Assembly (NCBI RefSeq): GCF_035222375.1
Contig: NC_085891.1
Location: 1-64,000 of the forward strand
DNA from: Podospora pseudocomata
Lineage: Eukaryota; Ascomycota; Sordariomycetes; Sordariales; Podosporaceae
Direction of reading: 5' to 3'
DNA: 64,000 nucleotides
Shown: positions 20,490-31,434 of the stretch, piece after piece
How the letters are laid out: the number at the start of each line of letters is the position of its first letter
How positions within the stretch are numbered: position 1 is the stretch's first letter
Position numbers and translations under genes: made by a program
Notes under the pieces: model-generated
Databases searched by the model: none
Seen by the model: the letters and a program-made list of their open reading frames with translations, nothing else
What the model was told of the DNA's origin: nothing

Positions 20490-22700
20490 ATGATGCTGGT
20501 CAAATATCACTTCACGGTCGGGTTCGCTCTCTCGTTCTCGTCGTTGGTATCCGCCTGCCTTCGCGAGTTCAACTCGGAGCATGTTCACACCCATCGCAAA
20601 CCCATACTGCGAAGACAAGCGGTGTGGCCACCTGTCTTGACTGAGCAAGAGACGATCTTGTCCAACTCTTTTGATGCCAACAGCATCGATGACTGGGCGA
20701 AATATTACGGCAATCAAGTCAAGTTGGCTGGTTTGGGGCGTGAGGCCGCCGAGTGGACCAGAGACCGTTGGGCAGAGAACGGCTTCACGTCTGCGTTGAA
20801 AGAGTATCATGTATATCTCAGCTACCCAGTACGCCAGTCTCTGGCCATCGCTTACAGCAATGGGACAAGAGCGGAAGTCCACGTCCAAGAGCCCGCCCTG
20901 GCAGAGGACCCAGTGACGGGACGGGAGGATGCAATCTCGAACTTCCATGGATACTCAGCCTCCGGTAACGCCACTGCCGAATATGTTTATGTTGGGTAAG
21001 TCTGACATCTCCACTTCTGCTTGCTCAGGTGTGCTAAAAGCTGTGGCAGACGGGGAACGCACGCCGACTTTACTCGCCTCGTGGAACTGGGGGTTGAGCT
21101 GGAGGGCAAGATCGCATTAATCAGATACGGCTCCATCTTTCGGGGTTTGAAGGTCAAGAATGCGCAGGACCACGGCATGATCGGTGCCATCATTTTCACC
21201 GATCCTGGTGATGACGGAAACGTCACCGTTGCCAACGGCTATGAAGCGTACCCCCATGGACCCGCCAGACACCCTGACGCTGTGCAGAAAGGGTCAGTTC
21301 TCTTTCTCTCCACCTATCCTGGCGACCCAACCACTCCGGGCTATCCCTCTGTTGAGGGAGCACCACGTGCAGACACATCCTCCGTCACTCCCCAGATTCC
21401 CTCTCTGCCCATATCCTATGCTGCTGTCCTCCCACTGTTGCAAGCTCTCGACGGCCATGGTTTGGAGGCAAGCCAAGTCAACCGCACCGCTTGGAAAGGT
21501 GCACTGGACGCCGAATACCGCACTGGACCTGCACCTGGTGTGACGCTGTCCCTTGAGAATCTCATGGAGGGCAAAATCACGCCAATCTGGAATGTGATTG
21601 GCTACATCAACGGGACGAATCCAGATGAGACTCTGGTAATTGGCAACCACCGGGATACCTGGATGATTGGTGGTACGGGAGACCCTAACTCGGGTTCCGC
21701 CATACTCGCAGAGTTGGCCAGAGCATTTGCCAAGCTTACTGCCACGGGGTGGAAGCCGCGCCGAAATATTGTTCTGGCGTCGTGGGATGCGGAAGAGTAC
21801 GGTCTTGTTGGGTCGACAGAGTGGGTGGAGGAGCACGTCAACTGGCTCACGGAAACTGCGGTGGCATACCTCAACATCGATGTTGCCGTGAGCGGGCCGA
21901 GGCCCAGTCTGGATGCGACGCCAGAACTTCACACCATTGGAACAGAAATCATGAAGAAGGTCGTTCACCCCAATGCGGGTGGCTTCAACATTTCCCTCTA
22001 TGACGCCTGGCAGAGAGAGTCGAGCACGGGATCCGGCCGTCACGTTGGCGTCCTGGGAAGCGGCAGCGACTACACTACCTTTCTGCATAGAGGTGTAAGC
22101 GCATTGGATGTTGGCTCAAGCGGCGGTGCTGGAGACCCCATCTGGCATTACCACAGCAACTACGACTCTTACAACTGGATGTCCAAGTTTGGAGACCCGG
22201 GATTCAAGGTGCATGCTGCCATGGGTCAGTATCTGAGCTTGCTCGCGCTACACATTGCGGATGATGAAATCTTGCCCTTCGATCTCCCCAACTATACCGA
22301 AGAGCTAAGAGGGTATTATGAGGATTTGAGAGACTTGATCGGGGATGAGACCCTCGACACTTCCGAACTGGCCGCCGCGATTGACGTTTTTGAGAAGAGT
22401 GCCAAGCAGGTTAAGGAGCTGGAGACTTTGGCCAAGACATGGAAGGATGAAAACTTGATCAAGGTGGTCAATAAGAAGTATCGAGACTTCCAGCGCGGAT
22501 TTGTATCGCAGGGAGGATTGCCAAATCGCGAGTTTTACCGTCATGTGGTGACAGCCCCTGGGCTAGACACAGGATACGCCGCCATTACCTTCCCTGGCGT
22601 GTCCGAGGGAGTGCAGTACGGGAATCTAACCGTCGCCGCTGAGTGGGTGTCCAAAACTGCCCAAGGCATTCTGCGGGCTGCCGCCATTCTCAAGACTTGA
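20490..22700 (+). CDS. M28B metallopeptidase, glutamate carboxypeptidase II-like
   Basis: Predicted 718-aa zinc exopeptidase. Exons are 20490-20995 and 21050-22700. The 54-bp intron has a CTAAAA-type branch site and restores YVYVGRGTHADF, as in GCPII relatives. A signal peptide or anchor (about residues 1-23) is followed by a PA domain (GKIALIRYG, RGLKVKNAQDHG, FTDPGDDG), an M28 catalytic domain and a C-terminal transferrin-receptor-type dimerisation domain. The two-zinc ligand positions are visible: GNHRDTW (His), GDPNSG (Asp), DAEEYG (catalytic Glu and ligand), NIDVAV (Asp) and WHYHSNYD (His). It probably trims acidic C-terminal residues outside the cell or in the vacuole. The start was set by the MMLVKYHF signal sequence. 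Confidence 0.9.
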
Positions 22701-22939
22701 AACCATATATGTAGCTGTGCCATAATATGTAGGGTGTGAATAAATCTGACACTGTTTGGCTTGTGCTCTCTGCCCGTCCAATGAGACACTGGCGTTGGTT
22801 GCTTGGTGATTCCAAGACTTCCTTGGCAGTCTTGAGAAAACAACCCCTCCAGGCAACACCATCTCGCGTTCAGTTTTTTCTGACACGTCCAGAACACCAA
22901 ACTCTTGTTTTTGACTCTTGACAGTCTTTCACATCCATC

Positions 22940-24145
22940 ATGGCAAATTCAGCTCCCAAAGTGGCCGAAGCCGAACGATTCGAAACGGACCGGGCGATTT
23001 CGCTCAAGGCCAAAGACATTGCCAACCTGATCAAGCACAGCAAGCATTTTATTGTCTTCACCGGTGCGGGCATCTCGACTTCTGCAGGTAATTGCCGCCC
23101 CTTTTATTTCGTGTTTCAAGACACATTCTGACATGATCAAATCCCAGGGATTCCCGACTTTCGTGGTCCGGATGGCGTGTGGACTTTGCGAAAGCAGAAA
23201 CGCGACGCGCCGTCCAAGGCCACTAGCACGCTGCAAGCCATCCCCACTCCGACACACATGGCACTTGTCAAGCTTCAAAACAGGGGATTTCTCAAGTACC
23301 TTGTGAGCCAGAACTGTGATGGGCTGCACCGTAAAAGTGGTATCGCGCCTGAGATGATCTCGGAGCTGCATGGGAACAGCAATAGGGAGTACTGTCGTGA
23401 CTGTGGAAAGGAATACATTCGAGACTTTCGAGCTGTTGCACCTTACACCAAGACAGTCACAGACCACCGCACTGGCCGCAAGTGCAGCATGCCGGGCTGC
23501 AATGGTGTTCTTCTTGACACCATCATCAACTTTGGCGAGTGTTTATTTGAGCAACCTTTGAAGCTGGCGAGAGAACATGGCAAGAAGGCCGATTTCTGTC
23601 TAGTCCTCGGATCAAGCTTGACGGTGCCTCCCGCTTGCACCATCCCTGAGATCGCAGGCAAGAGCAAAAGGGGGAAGCTGGGAATCTGCAACCTGCAAAG
23701 CACACCGCTGGATCATCTTGTGGACGGGGAAAGCATGAGGGTTTTTGCGAGGACCGATGATCTCATGATTGCTGTAATGGGTCATCTAGGTCTAGAAATC
23801 CCCCAGTTCGTGCTAAGGAGGCAACTGACAGTGAAGGTGGTAATGGGGGAGAGGGATAGAAACCAAGTCATCCTGCAAGGAGTTGACGTGGACGGAACCC
23901 CAAGCACTTTTCTCAAAAGCGTCAGGTTAGAGGGCAGCAGACGACCCGCAGTGACAGAGCCCTTTACGCTGAGTTTCCGCATGGATGGACAGGAAGAGCT
24001 TCGATTGAAACTCGAGCTGGAATTCATGGGAAATTACCTGGAGCCTAACGTTGAGATTGTGCACTCAACCCAATGCTCTGAGCGTCTTTACTTGCTAGAG
24101 TACAGTCCGTATACAAGGGAGTGGCAGGTTGTGGAAAAAGACTAA
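22940..24145 (+). CDS. NAD-dependent sirtuin, SIRT6/7-like (class IV)
   Basis: Predicted 381-aa protein-lysine deacylase. Exons are 22940-23087 and 23148-24145, with a 60-bp intron that has a CTGAC branch site. The splice falls inside the NAD-binding signature [20 protein letters not shown]. Further motifs are SQNCDGLH, the catalytic His in SELHGN, two zinc cysteine pairs (CRDCG and CSMPGC), LGSSLTV and ICNLQSTPLD. The last motif and the LGLEIP block after the core resemble SIRT6 and SIRT7 rather than yeast Sir2. A C-terminal beta-rich extension of about 110 residues is unassigned. No zinc or NAD residue appears missing. The role is likely chromatin or nuclear deacylation, by family knowledge. 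The ATG lies in a good context (ccatcATGg). Confidence 0.88.
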
Positions 24146-24739
24146 TGTGAGTTGTCTGAAGTCCCTACCTTCCTTGACTTCACGGAGATTGGCGCTAACG
24201 GGCCTTGATTCTCACGACAGAATACAAATATCTGAATCTGAGTTCCATGGCTGACGTTTTATCTACGAAATCAAGACATTTGCCATGTTCACAACATCAG
24301 GAGTTGGCATTGTACATCTCATCGGGCTAGCAGCCCGACCATCCGATCAGTGATACTTGGCTATACCACATTCAGGAAAGCACTTGGTTTGTTAGTTTCT
24401 CGGCAGTTGACTGGGATACTCAGTTGGGTTTTTAATTGGGGCGCTTCCGGATCGGTCTCTTGGGAGCTATGGCTGCTATCCTGTCAAGCAACCCGGAACA
24501 GGCGTCAGCTGCTCACCCCAGGCGGGGCTCTCTCCGATGCCGGCCTCAGTCACGGAGAGAATATCGATGACTAGGGGCTTTAGATGCAACAAGAGACCAC
24601 TACAAGTATCATTTGACATGGCTGTGACGACAAACCGCAGGTGTTGATATTGGAATTCCTCGATCCCTTAGCTGCCCGGTCATCGCATCGCCTTCACCTC
24701 TCAACACATCAACACCTGCCCGTGCAGACAAGCCCAACC
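24146..24739. other. Intergenic
   Basis: 594 bp between the sirtuin and the nucleotidyltransferase genes; no coding feature recognised. Confidence 0.5.
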
Positions 24740-25534
24740 ATGCACGACCATCACAAAGCATCCATCGCCAAGATAACCGCCTACTTCGAGGCGGACCCTA
24801 CAGTGATGGGGTTGATCCTCACGGGTTCAATAGCCCACGGTTTCGACCGTGCTGACTCTGACGTCGACGTCTTAATTGTCGTTTCAGATGATGATTTTGC
24901 CCGGCGTCTGGAGACAGGGAACCTCACCATGGTCAGTCCCGATTTGTGTACATACGAGGGCGGCTTCGTGGACGCCAAATACACATGCTTGTCCCTGATC
25001 AACCAAACCGCCGAAAAAGGAAGCGAGCCTGCGCGATGGGCATATGACGGCGCCCAGGTCCTCTTCAGTCGCTTCGATCCTCCCAATATTCTACAGAACG
25101 CTATCAAGAACATTGCATCGTACCAGACAGAGGGGAAAGAGAATCGCATAATGAGATTCAGGGTCCAGCTGCAGATTTGGAGATGGTACTGTTCTGAAGG
25201 CAGGAAGAAGAACAACCCGTACTTGTTGAACCTAGCGGCCTCGAAGCTAGTGTTGTTTGGTGGTCGGCTCATCTTAGCACACAATGAGATGCTTTACCCG
25301 TTTCACAAGTGGTTTCTCAGGTTGTTGGGAGATGCGCCAGAGAAACCCGAGGGCTTTATGGATCTGGTGGATAGGGTGATCAGGGACCCGACAGAAGCAA
25401 ACACTGAGCATTTCTTTGAGGTGGTTGCGAACTGGAAGGAATGGGCTACTAGTCCTAACAGGCCAGGAGCGCTTTACATGGTTGACAGTGAGCTGAATTG
25501 GCTATATCTGCAGACGCCTGTGGATGACCTTTAG
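24740..25534 (+). CDS. Nucleotidyltransferase-fold protein
   Basis: A single exon encodes 264 aa. The N-terminal domain holds the Pol beta-type nucleotidyltransferase signature GSIAHGFDRADSDVDVLIVV: the Gly-Ser loop followed by two metal-binding aspartates (D-x-D). A third acidic residue is plausible in the FVDAKYTC region. The helical C-terminal part (RFRVQLQIWRWYCSEG; NLAASKLVLFGGRLIL) resembles the substrate-binding half of minimal nucleotidyltransferases. These may modify small molecules, tRNA or toxin partners. The target is unknown. The ATG at 24740 (caaccATGc) starts just before the fold. Upstream codons stay open without an ATG. Confidence 0.75.
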   Translation: MHDHHKASIAKITAYFEADPTVMGLILTGSIAHGFDRADSDVDVLIVVSDDDFARRLETGNLTMVSPDLCTYEGGFVDAKYTCLSLINQTAEKGSEPARWAYDGAQVLFSRFDPPNILQNAIKNIASYQTEGKENRIMRFRVQLQIWRWYCSEGRKKNNPYLLNLAASKLVLFGGRLILAHNEMLYPFHKWFLRLLGDAPEKPEGFMDLVDRVIRDPTEANTEHFFEVVANWKEWATSPNRPGALYMVDSELNWLYLQTPVDDL

Positions 25535-26223
25535 TGATGCTAGATATTATGTCATTGTCGCTTTTCTTTTGGGTTAAAGAGTGTATCGCGATGCTCAAGT
25601 GCAACGGGAAATATCAACAAAAGAATAGTGGTTGTTGCAGCTCGGAAAAACTTGCAAACACCAAGTTGGCGGGCTTAAGGGTTTTAGGTTACAAGTACCT
25701 ACTAGTCGGGAATATAGTAAGATGCCTAGAAACCGGGTAGTACTTGATCTGGTGAAGAGAATATGAAATGAGTTACTATAACGTTGCATTGTGCTCCATA
25801 CTTTTAGCACATACTGAGAATATTAGTATAGGTATCACTACACTACAGTACCTTCTTATACCTCACCGAGGTACTTTGCAGTGAGAGCATAGCGATGCCA
25901 GCACAAAAGAGAGTTCATGATCGTCCTCAACTGTGCACAAAGAGCTATAGTCTTCTTTTAGCCGCAAAGCGCTGTTGCTGTCTCGTTCTTATTGTTCAGT
26001 CTGAACAAGGCCTTGTTTTTCTCATAGTTGTGCCTTCTGATGTTGTCAATCCCATTTTTATGGCTTGCCAAAGGATACCTACCAATCTCGAATGCCTATA
26101 TAAGTAGATAAATAGAGCTTCTCAATCTCTCAGCACTGCACATCGTCCACAATTATCTCTGCCCACTTTTCACGGACAATTTCTACCAGATTACGCATTT
26201 ATTCTCCAAACACAATTTTGGGA
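25535..26223. other. Intergenic with TATA box for the next locus
   Basis: 689 bp, AT-richer than its neighbours. TATATAAG at 26097-26104 lies about 120 bp before the start of the kinase-like pseudogene. No gene seen. Confidence 0.4.
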
Positions 26224-27394
26224 ATGGCTTCTACTTTCTTGGCTGAGAGGCTTCAGGGTAGCCAACCGTCTAATCCGGGGGAGCTGACAGTTCGTGAGAA
26301 CCAACACGCTTTGTGGATCATCCGGCGTGAAGGGAAGGCTCTTACACCCCAACCAACTAGGAAGACGGCAGTCAGCGCACAGCAAGTCAACACACTGCTC
26401 GAGCGCTACCGCACTGACAATCTTATATGATCTTTGCGAGGATTTCAGAGTGGCACTGATTGCAAGAGGTCAGTTTTCCTTCATCTGCAAAATTCGCCCT
26501 GACAAATGTTGGACAGACAGTCACTTGCCTGGTGTTACCATTCCCGCCACTGTTATTATGCGTGCAAGTCTGCCAGGGGTTCCGTACTATGGTATTGAAA
26601 TTAAAGTAGCAGCCATGCTCTTTGCAAGCCGCCAAGGTATTCCAGTACCACAGGTTTACTTCTTTGACTCGTCTGTGAAGAACGGTTATGGCATTGAATT
26701 CACGATTCAGGAGTTTGTCCAGGGTGAGAGGCTTGACACTAACCAAGCCCTTATCTCAGAAGCCGTAGAGTGCTGGCATCGACTGTGGAACAGCAGTAAC
26801 TTCACTCAATCTGGAAGTCTTTACTGGCATTGGAATAGCCAGCCTTTCTTCGTAGGCCCTATGGTAGACCAAGAGTTCTTTGCTCCCCGTGTGGAGAAGG
26901 TGAGCCACGAACTTCCACAATTCGGCCCTTCCTCGGACTCGCCAAGCTACGTTGAGGTTCTCTTCAATACTAGAAGGCAAAGGGATTGGACTAAATGTCA
27001 CCAAGGCTCTCAGATCATGTCTTCACTTTCAGGTTGCCCAGTTGATGCCAACAGATTTCTAGCGAGGTTTGCTGAGATCGAGGCCATGGCTGGTTCTGTA
27101 TCTGCTCTGATCTTCAAGTCAAGAATGATTCATTGGGATATGCATGAGCGTAATGTCCTGGTTAAATCTGACGGTGAAAAGATTGCTGCGGTGATCAACT
27201 GGGATGCTGTGGTTATAGAGCCTGCCGGTTTATGCCGCTCTATTGGTCACGCCTGTGTCCTTGACCACATGTCGTCTTGGGAGTAGGCCAGGTGTCAATG
27301 GAATCTCCCAGCTGAATGGTGGGACGAAACGGCCAAGATTGTGCGAGCAGATCTTTTCTATGACATTCGTCGATTTTATGCAAAGACGGACTAA
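26224..27394 (+). pseudogene. APH/choline-kinase-like phosphotransferase, disrupted
   Basis: The locus reads as an aminoglycoside-phosphotransferase-fold protein of about 390 codons. The first 68 codons from the ATG at 26224 (MASTFLAERLQGSQP...) end in a stop. The rest continues in another frame from about 26420 (YDLCEDFRVALIARGQ), which implies a one-base shift with no plausible intron. The kinase half has HWDMHERNVLV, matching the catalytic HxDxxxxN loop, and INWDAV in the place of the second metal motif, where Asn replaces the usual Asp. A TAG at 27284-27286 interrupts the frame, after which coding-like sequence runs on (NLPAEWWDETAKIVRADLFY) to a natural stop at 27394. Sequencing error could explain one break but less easily both. 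It is probably a recent pseudogene. Confidence 0.7.
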
Positions 27395-28785
27395 CCTCGT
27401 GGGATGCCATGACCGTTGCCAGTAATAAGAAAGTTGTAGCAATTTTGAATAAACAAACAGTCTAGAAACCATATTTATGCACATCCTATTTTACTCAGAC
27501 TGATGCCTCTCCCTCTATTGATGAAATGTGTCCCCGATCAGGTGCGTAGCTTTCGTAAACCTACCTAGGTAGCTTGCTTGAACATTTTATCTTCTGGCCG
27601 TTTTTATCAAACTACCCAGGTAAACTCAAAATATACCTGTAAGGCCCAGCGCCACCGTTCCTGAGCGTAATATCTGCTATAAGGTGCGGTAATTTTTCAC
27701 GGCTAAGGCACAAGGCATCCGCTCCCGTTTCGAAAAATAAAGGTAAGTGCTAGTGGAAGCTACCATTCGTTGTTCTCGGCAACATCTGAAGACAACTTTC
27801 GCCCCGTTGTGTCGTTTCTTTCCCTTTGGGCAGAGACATGCCTTGTTTTAAATATCAGGTCCGTTTCCACGCTTGTTATCTTACCGTCTCCCCTCAGCAG
27901 TGGGAATATTCACTTTGGCCTCCATGTCCCGATGGTGTCTTGCAACATGTCCTTCAAACATACCGCCATCCGTGACAACAAAATTCCAGAAATAGATAGA
28001 CGTTCTGTTATGTGAGATTACCTACTTGTTGATACGAAGGATATCTATCTACGTGTTAATTTGGGATCGGAGAAATTTACTTCAAGTACGCGTGAGCCTG
28101 GACACAGCTGGGTCCAGTATCCTCGCACCTTGATGGCCAGGAAGGCAAACGGTGCTCATGGCTTACAATTTTAACCCGAAAATTAGGCCAAGACCGGTAT
28201 GTTGAACATCGGATATCCTCAGTTCACCTAGCAAATGCCAAATGCGATACCCCCGTGGCAGCTACTGAAACGTCGCCTTCCTGCCACCCACCGACGAACA
28301 CTCGAAGCCACCTACACACGAAGAGTTGACGCCAAGATAGCCCATCCGCCTCGGCACACATGCCACATGGCCTCAATGCCATTCCCACGTTGTCCCCCGG
28401 GTAAAATGCTACCGTTACAAGCCGACATTTAGGCAGTTGCCGGTAATGTCAGTCTACCATGTCATGCCAGCAATTGTTGGCCTTTCTTGCCTGTCTTGTT
28501 GCCAATCTCCTCTACTTGATTATAGGCGGTTAATTGTCCATCCAGCTTATCGTTGTCTAGGCCACGTTGCCAGAATCAGTACCAAGTCGAACATAATGCG
28601 TCGATAGACGTTTCCATATTCTGACAAGTACCTCCAGTCGCGAGATTCTCATCGTCTCGGTCACGTCGCGACTCTTTGTAGCAGAAAACAATCATTGACG
28701 ACAACCAGCTTGCTACGTTTCTAGAACCTCACTCTGAGCTCGCCTGCGTCTTCCTCAACACGCTGTTCTGTTGTCTTTTCACAAC
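27395..28785. other. Intergenic
   Basis: 1.39 kb without a convincing gene. It contains the perfect 12-bp palindrome CTACCTAGGTAG (27561-27572). The last 150 bp, before the SET-domain gene, are CT-rich. Confidence 0.45.
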
Positions 28786-30066
28786 ATGGCGTGGGGTCAT
28801 GTCACTCTCGCGAGGGTGTTGCTCCTCGGCCTAGCAACCCACTTTGCCAGCGCGGCAGACTCCAAGAAAGACGGCCTTGCATCCGAAGAGATTCAGCACA
28901 GGACTGTGTACACCGGCAACGCAACCGAACCGGTTCTGTCTTCGCCACCAACTGACAAGTGGTGGAAGTCCAACATCTGCCAAGGGTCTTACTGCGTTTA
29001 CACGAACCTGCGAATTGCGAACCGGCGCGGACTTGTCCTAGTAACAAAGCCAGATGAATACAACAAGGTCGAACGAATCGAAGCGTATCTCGAAAGGGCG
29101 GACAACAAGTGGGAAGACGGCTCTCTTCTTGCCGAGACAGAGATTCTGGAAAAAGGCCTGGGCTTGACGGCAAAGCAGTCCATCAGGCGTGGAAAGCCAC
29201 TCAGCTCCTGGTCTCCCGTGCTCCTTGTGCACAAAGATCTTTTTGAAGATGTTGTCAAGAAAAAGGAACGAACGCGCTTGCTGGAAGCAGCGATCAACTA
29301 CCTGCCCGATGACACCCGAGCCGCCTTCAACAGGCAACGCAACCGCCCTGGGCACAACTCCGGCGAGAGTCCTCGTTCGATCGAGGAGATTTTGTACGCT
29401 CACCCCTTCGAAGTGGACCTCGGAGCTGGCTACCGTCAAGAGCATAGCTCCAAGCACTACATCAACTATCCTGAGGTCGCCCTTTTCCAACACGATTGCC
29501 GACCAAATGTCGCCTTCTACATTGATCAGCACCTGCAACACCGCACGACTGTGGCCCGCAAGGTGGCGGAGGGGGAGGAGCTCTCGATTTCTTACATTGA
29601 CCCCTTCTTGCCTCGCAAGGAGAGATCAGACTGGGTCAAGCGGTTTCGGGGCAGCAGCAAGCCGTGCCCTTGCGCCGCCTGCACCGGCAACAACAAGCCG
29701 TCGCAGCTCAAAAAGTCGGATAAGAACCTTGCCGAGATCAACTCGATAAAGGCAGAACTCAAGAACCACGACAGCAAAAAGGTGACGGTTTCTCTGATTG
29801 ATCGCTACGTGAAGTTGATGCAGGAGGAGAAGCTGCAGGCCAAGTACGCCGAGGCCTGGGAACTGGCGGCTTTGAATTACAATTATTTGGGGGAAGACAA
29901 GAAGGCAAAGAAGTACGCCGACCTGGCAGTGCAGGCCGGGATTGTCGAAGGAGGAAAAGATAGCAATGATGTGGTGGCCATGAGGGTGTTTGCAAGCGAC
30001 GTGAAGGGCCATTACAGTTACCGATACACACTGAAGAGGAGAGGGATCAAGGAGCCTGGGAATTAA
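28786..30066 (+). CDS. SET-domain protein with signal peptide
   Basis: A single exon gives 426 aa starting at the ATG of acaacATGgcg. Residues 1-24 look like a secretory signal peptide (LARVLLLGLATHFASA). The SET domain is split-like: ILEKGLGLTAKQSIRRGKPL near residue 125, then the pseudoknot motifs QHDCRPNVAFY and GEELSISYID, and a post-SET cysteine cluster CPCAAC. The usual NHxCxPN has Gln for Asn at its first position. A helical TPR-like tail (AEAWELAALNYNYLGEDKK) follows. Family knowledge: many fungal SET proteins of this shape carry a signal peptide, and their substrates are unknown. Methyltransferase activity is inferred, and the secretory location makes a histone target unlikely. Confidence 0.82.
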   Translation: MAWGHVTLARVLLLGLATHFASAADSKKDGLASEEIQHRTVYTGNATEPVLSSPPTDKWWKSNICQGSYCVYTNLRIANRRGLVLVTKPDEYNKVERIEAYLERADNKWEDGSLLAETEILEKGLGLTAKQSIRRGKPLSSWSPVLLVHKDLFEDVVKKKERTRLLEAAINYLPDDTRAAFNRQRNRPGHNSGESPRSIEEILYAHPFEVDLGAGYRQEHSSKHYINYPEVALFQHDCRPNVAFYIDQHLQHRTTVARKVAEGEELSISYIDPFLPRKERSDWVKRFRGSSKPCPCAACTGNNKPSQLKKSDKNLAEINSIKAELKNHDSKKVTVSLIDRYVKLMQEEKLQAKYAEAWELAALNYNYLGEDKKAKKYADLAVQAGIVEGGKDSNDVVAMRVFASDVKGHYSYRYTLKRRGIKEPGN

Positions 30067-31434
30067 TGTTGGAGATCTGATATTATTTCTTCATCAATGT
30101 GGAAAGTGAGCTAGATTTGGAAATACATGGTAAAATGCTGTTTATCTCTTACAAGACATTGAACCGTTCATATCTGCACACCTTTTCCGAAGCTGAAGGT
30201 CGACTGTAGTAATGAAGGCAATACTGTAGTAATATGACCAAGTTTGTGAGACAAGGCTGGACCTTGTGATCTTCTAGCTGCCACAACGGGATGTCTACCT
30301 GTTCTCATGACACAGTCAAGCACACCACTCTCATAGGGACGTCCTCCTGAAAGGCAGGGTCGAGACCGTCATACTCAGCGAGTTTACCCTGTGGTCTATG
30401 ACAAACAATTCGTTTGCTATGTTCGACATAGATATGTCTAGGGGGAATAGAAAGTGCCACAGCCTGAGGCGGTTTCTGCTGCGCCAGTCAATGATGACAT
30501 ACACAGGAGTCCTCCTGGTGAGAGGCTTGGCAAGATAGCATTTGCGATTGCCCTTGCTCTTTTCACTAACAGTGGGCCTTGCCGTTACATGGTAAAGGAG
30601 GACGGAATTAGTGATGACTGTTGGGTTGCTGTGCCGCTTGGTCGCGTCGACTGTGCGAGGCAACCCAAAGCTGGCCAACCTCTTGCGGCCGATGAGGGAG
30701 TCTTGCCCTATCAAGTTAAGAATGCTGAAGCTCAGAGACCTCCTCTGGAAGCCCGCACCGCCTTCGCCCTCCTCATAGTCGAGACGCCGCGTCATTCTGG
30801 TTGCACATAGGACACCGGATGGTCGTGTATGGCGTGTAAGGAACAGCCAACTGTTCAGTGTTCATTCTCCAGGCCAGGTTCTCGATTGAGCCTGGGACAG
30901 GCACTTTGGCACCCGACTTTACGGAGACGAGCATAGCTTTCGTTCGGCTGCACGTTGTCTTTACATCCCGGTTCCCGAACAATGACCTGAGAGCTTGCCG
31001 CAGCGGCTCGCAGTCCAGAGTTGTGGGGTTTGGTGTCTGAATGGGCGGCTCTCGCGTCTCAAGAGAGAGTGCTTCGCCTCGCACCCACCATAAGCGCTAC
31101 GTCACACCAAGCACCCACTGAGCCTTATAGAGGAAATGCTGCTGCATTTGTGGCTGTCCGCAGCAGCAACCCCCTGCAAGGCACCCGTCAAATGCACAAC
31201 ACTCAACCGCCATCGTGCATGTGCACCCCGGGGACACACACAGGGCTGCCTCTGTGCCGCCGCTGGTTATAAGATGCGGCTACAAGCCAAACTTAAACAG
31301 GCTCTCACAAGACATCACAACATCTATCACGCCTAAGGACCAATCTAGCTTAACATTTGCTTTTCGACCAGGCTTTTGCAACCCAGACGGTTTGTCAACA
31401 GTCACTCCCAGAATCGAAGCCCGAATCGCCTCTC
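30067..31434. other. Intergenic
   Basis: 1.37 kb. Overlapping frames on both strands at 30331-30810 look like chance. The last 150 bp form the probable leader of the Cys/His-repeat gene. Confidence 0.4.

Noticed and set aside
20996-21028. 33-bp intron option in the M28B peptidase
   Set aside because: Too short for a fungal intron. The acceptor at 21049 gives a 54-bp intron and restores the family sequence YVYVGRGT.
30331-30810. Overlapping long frames on both strands
   Set aside because: Neither translation has domain content, a good start or splice sites; likely chance in GC-rich DNA.
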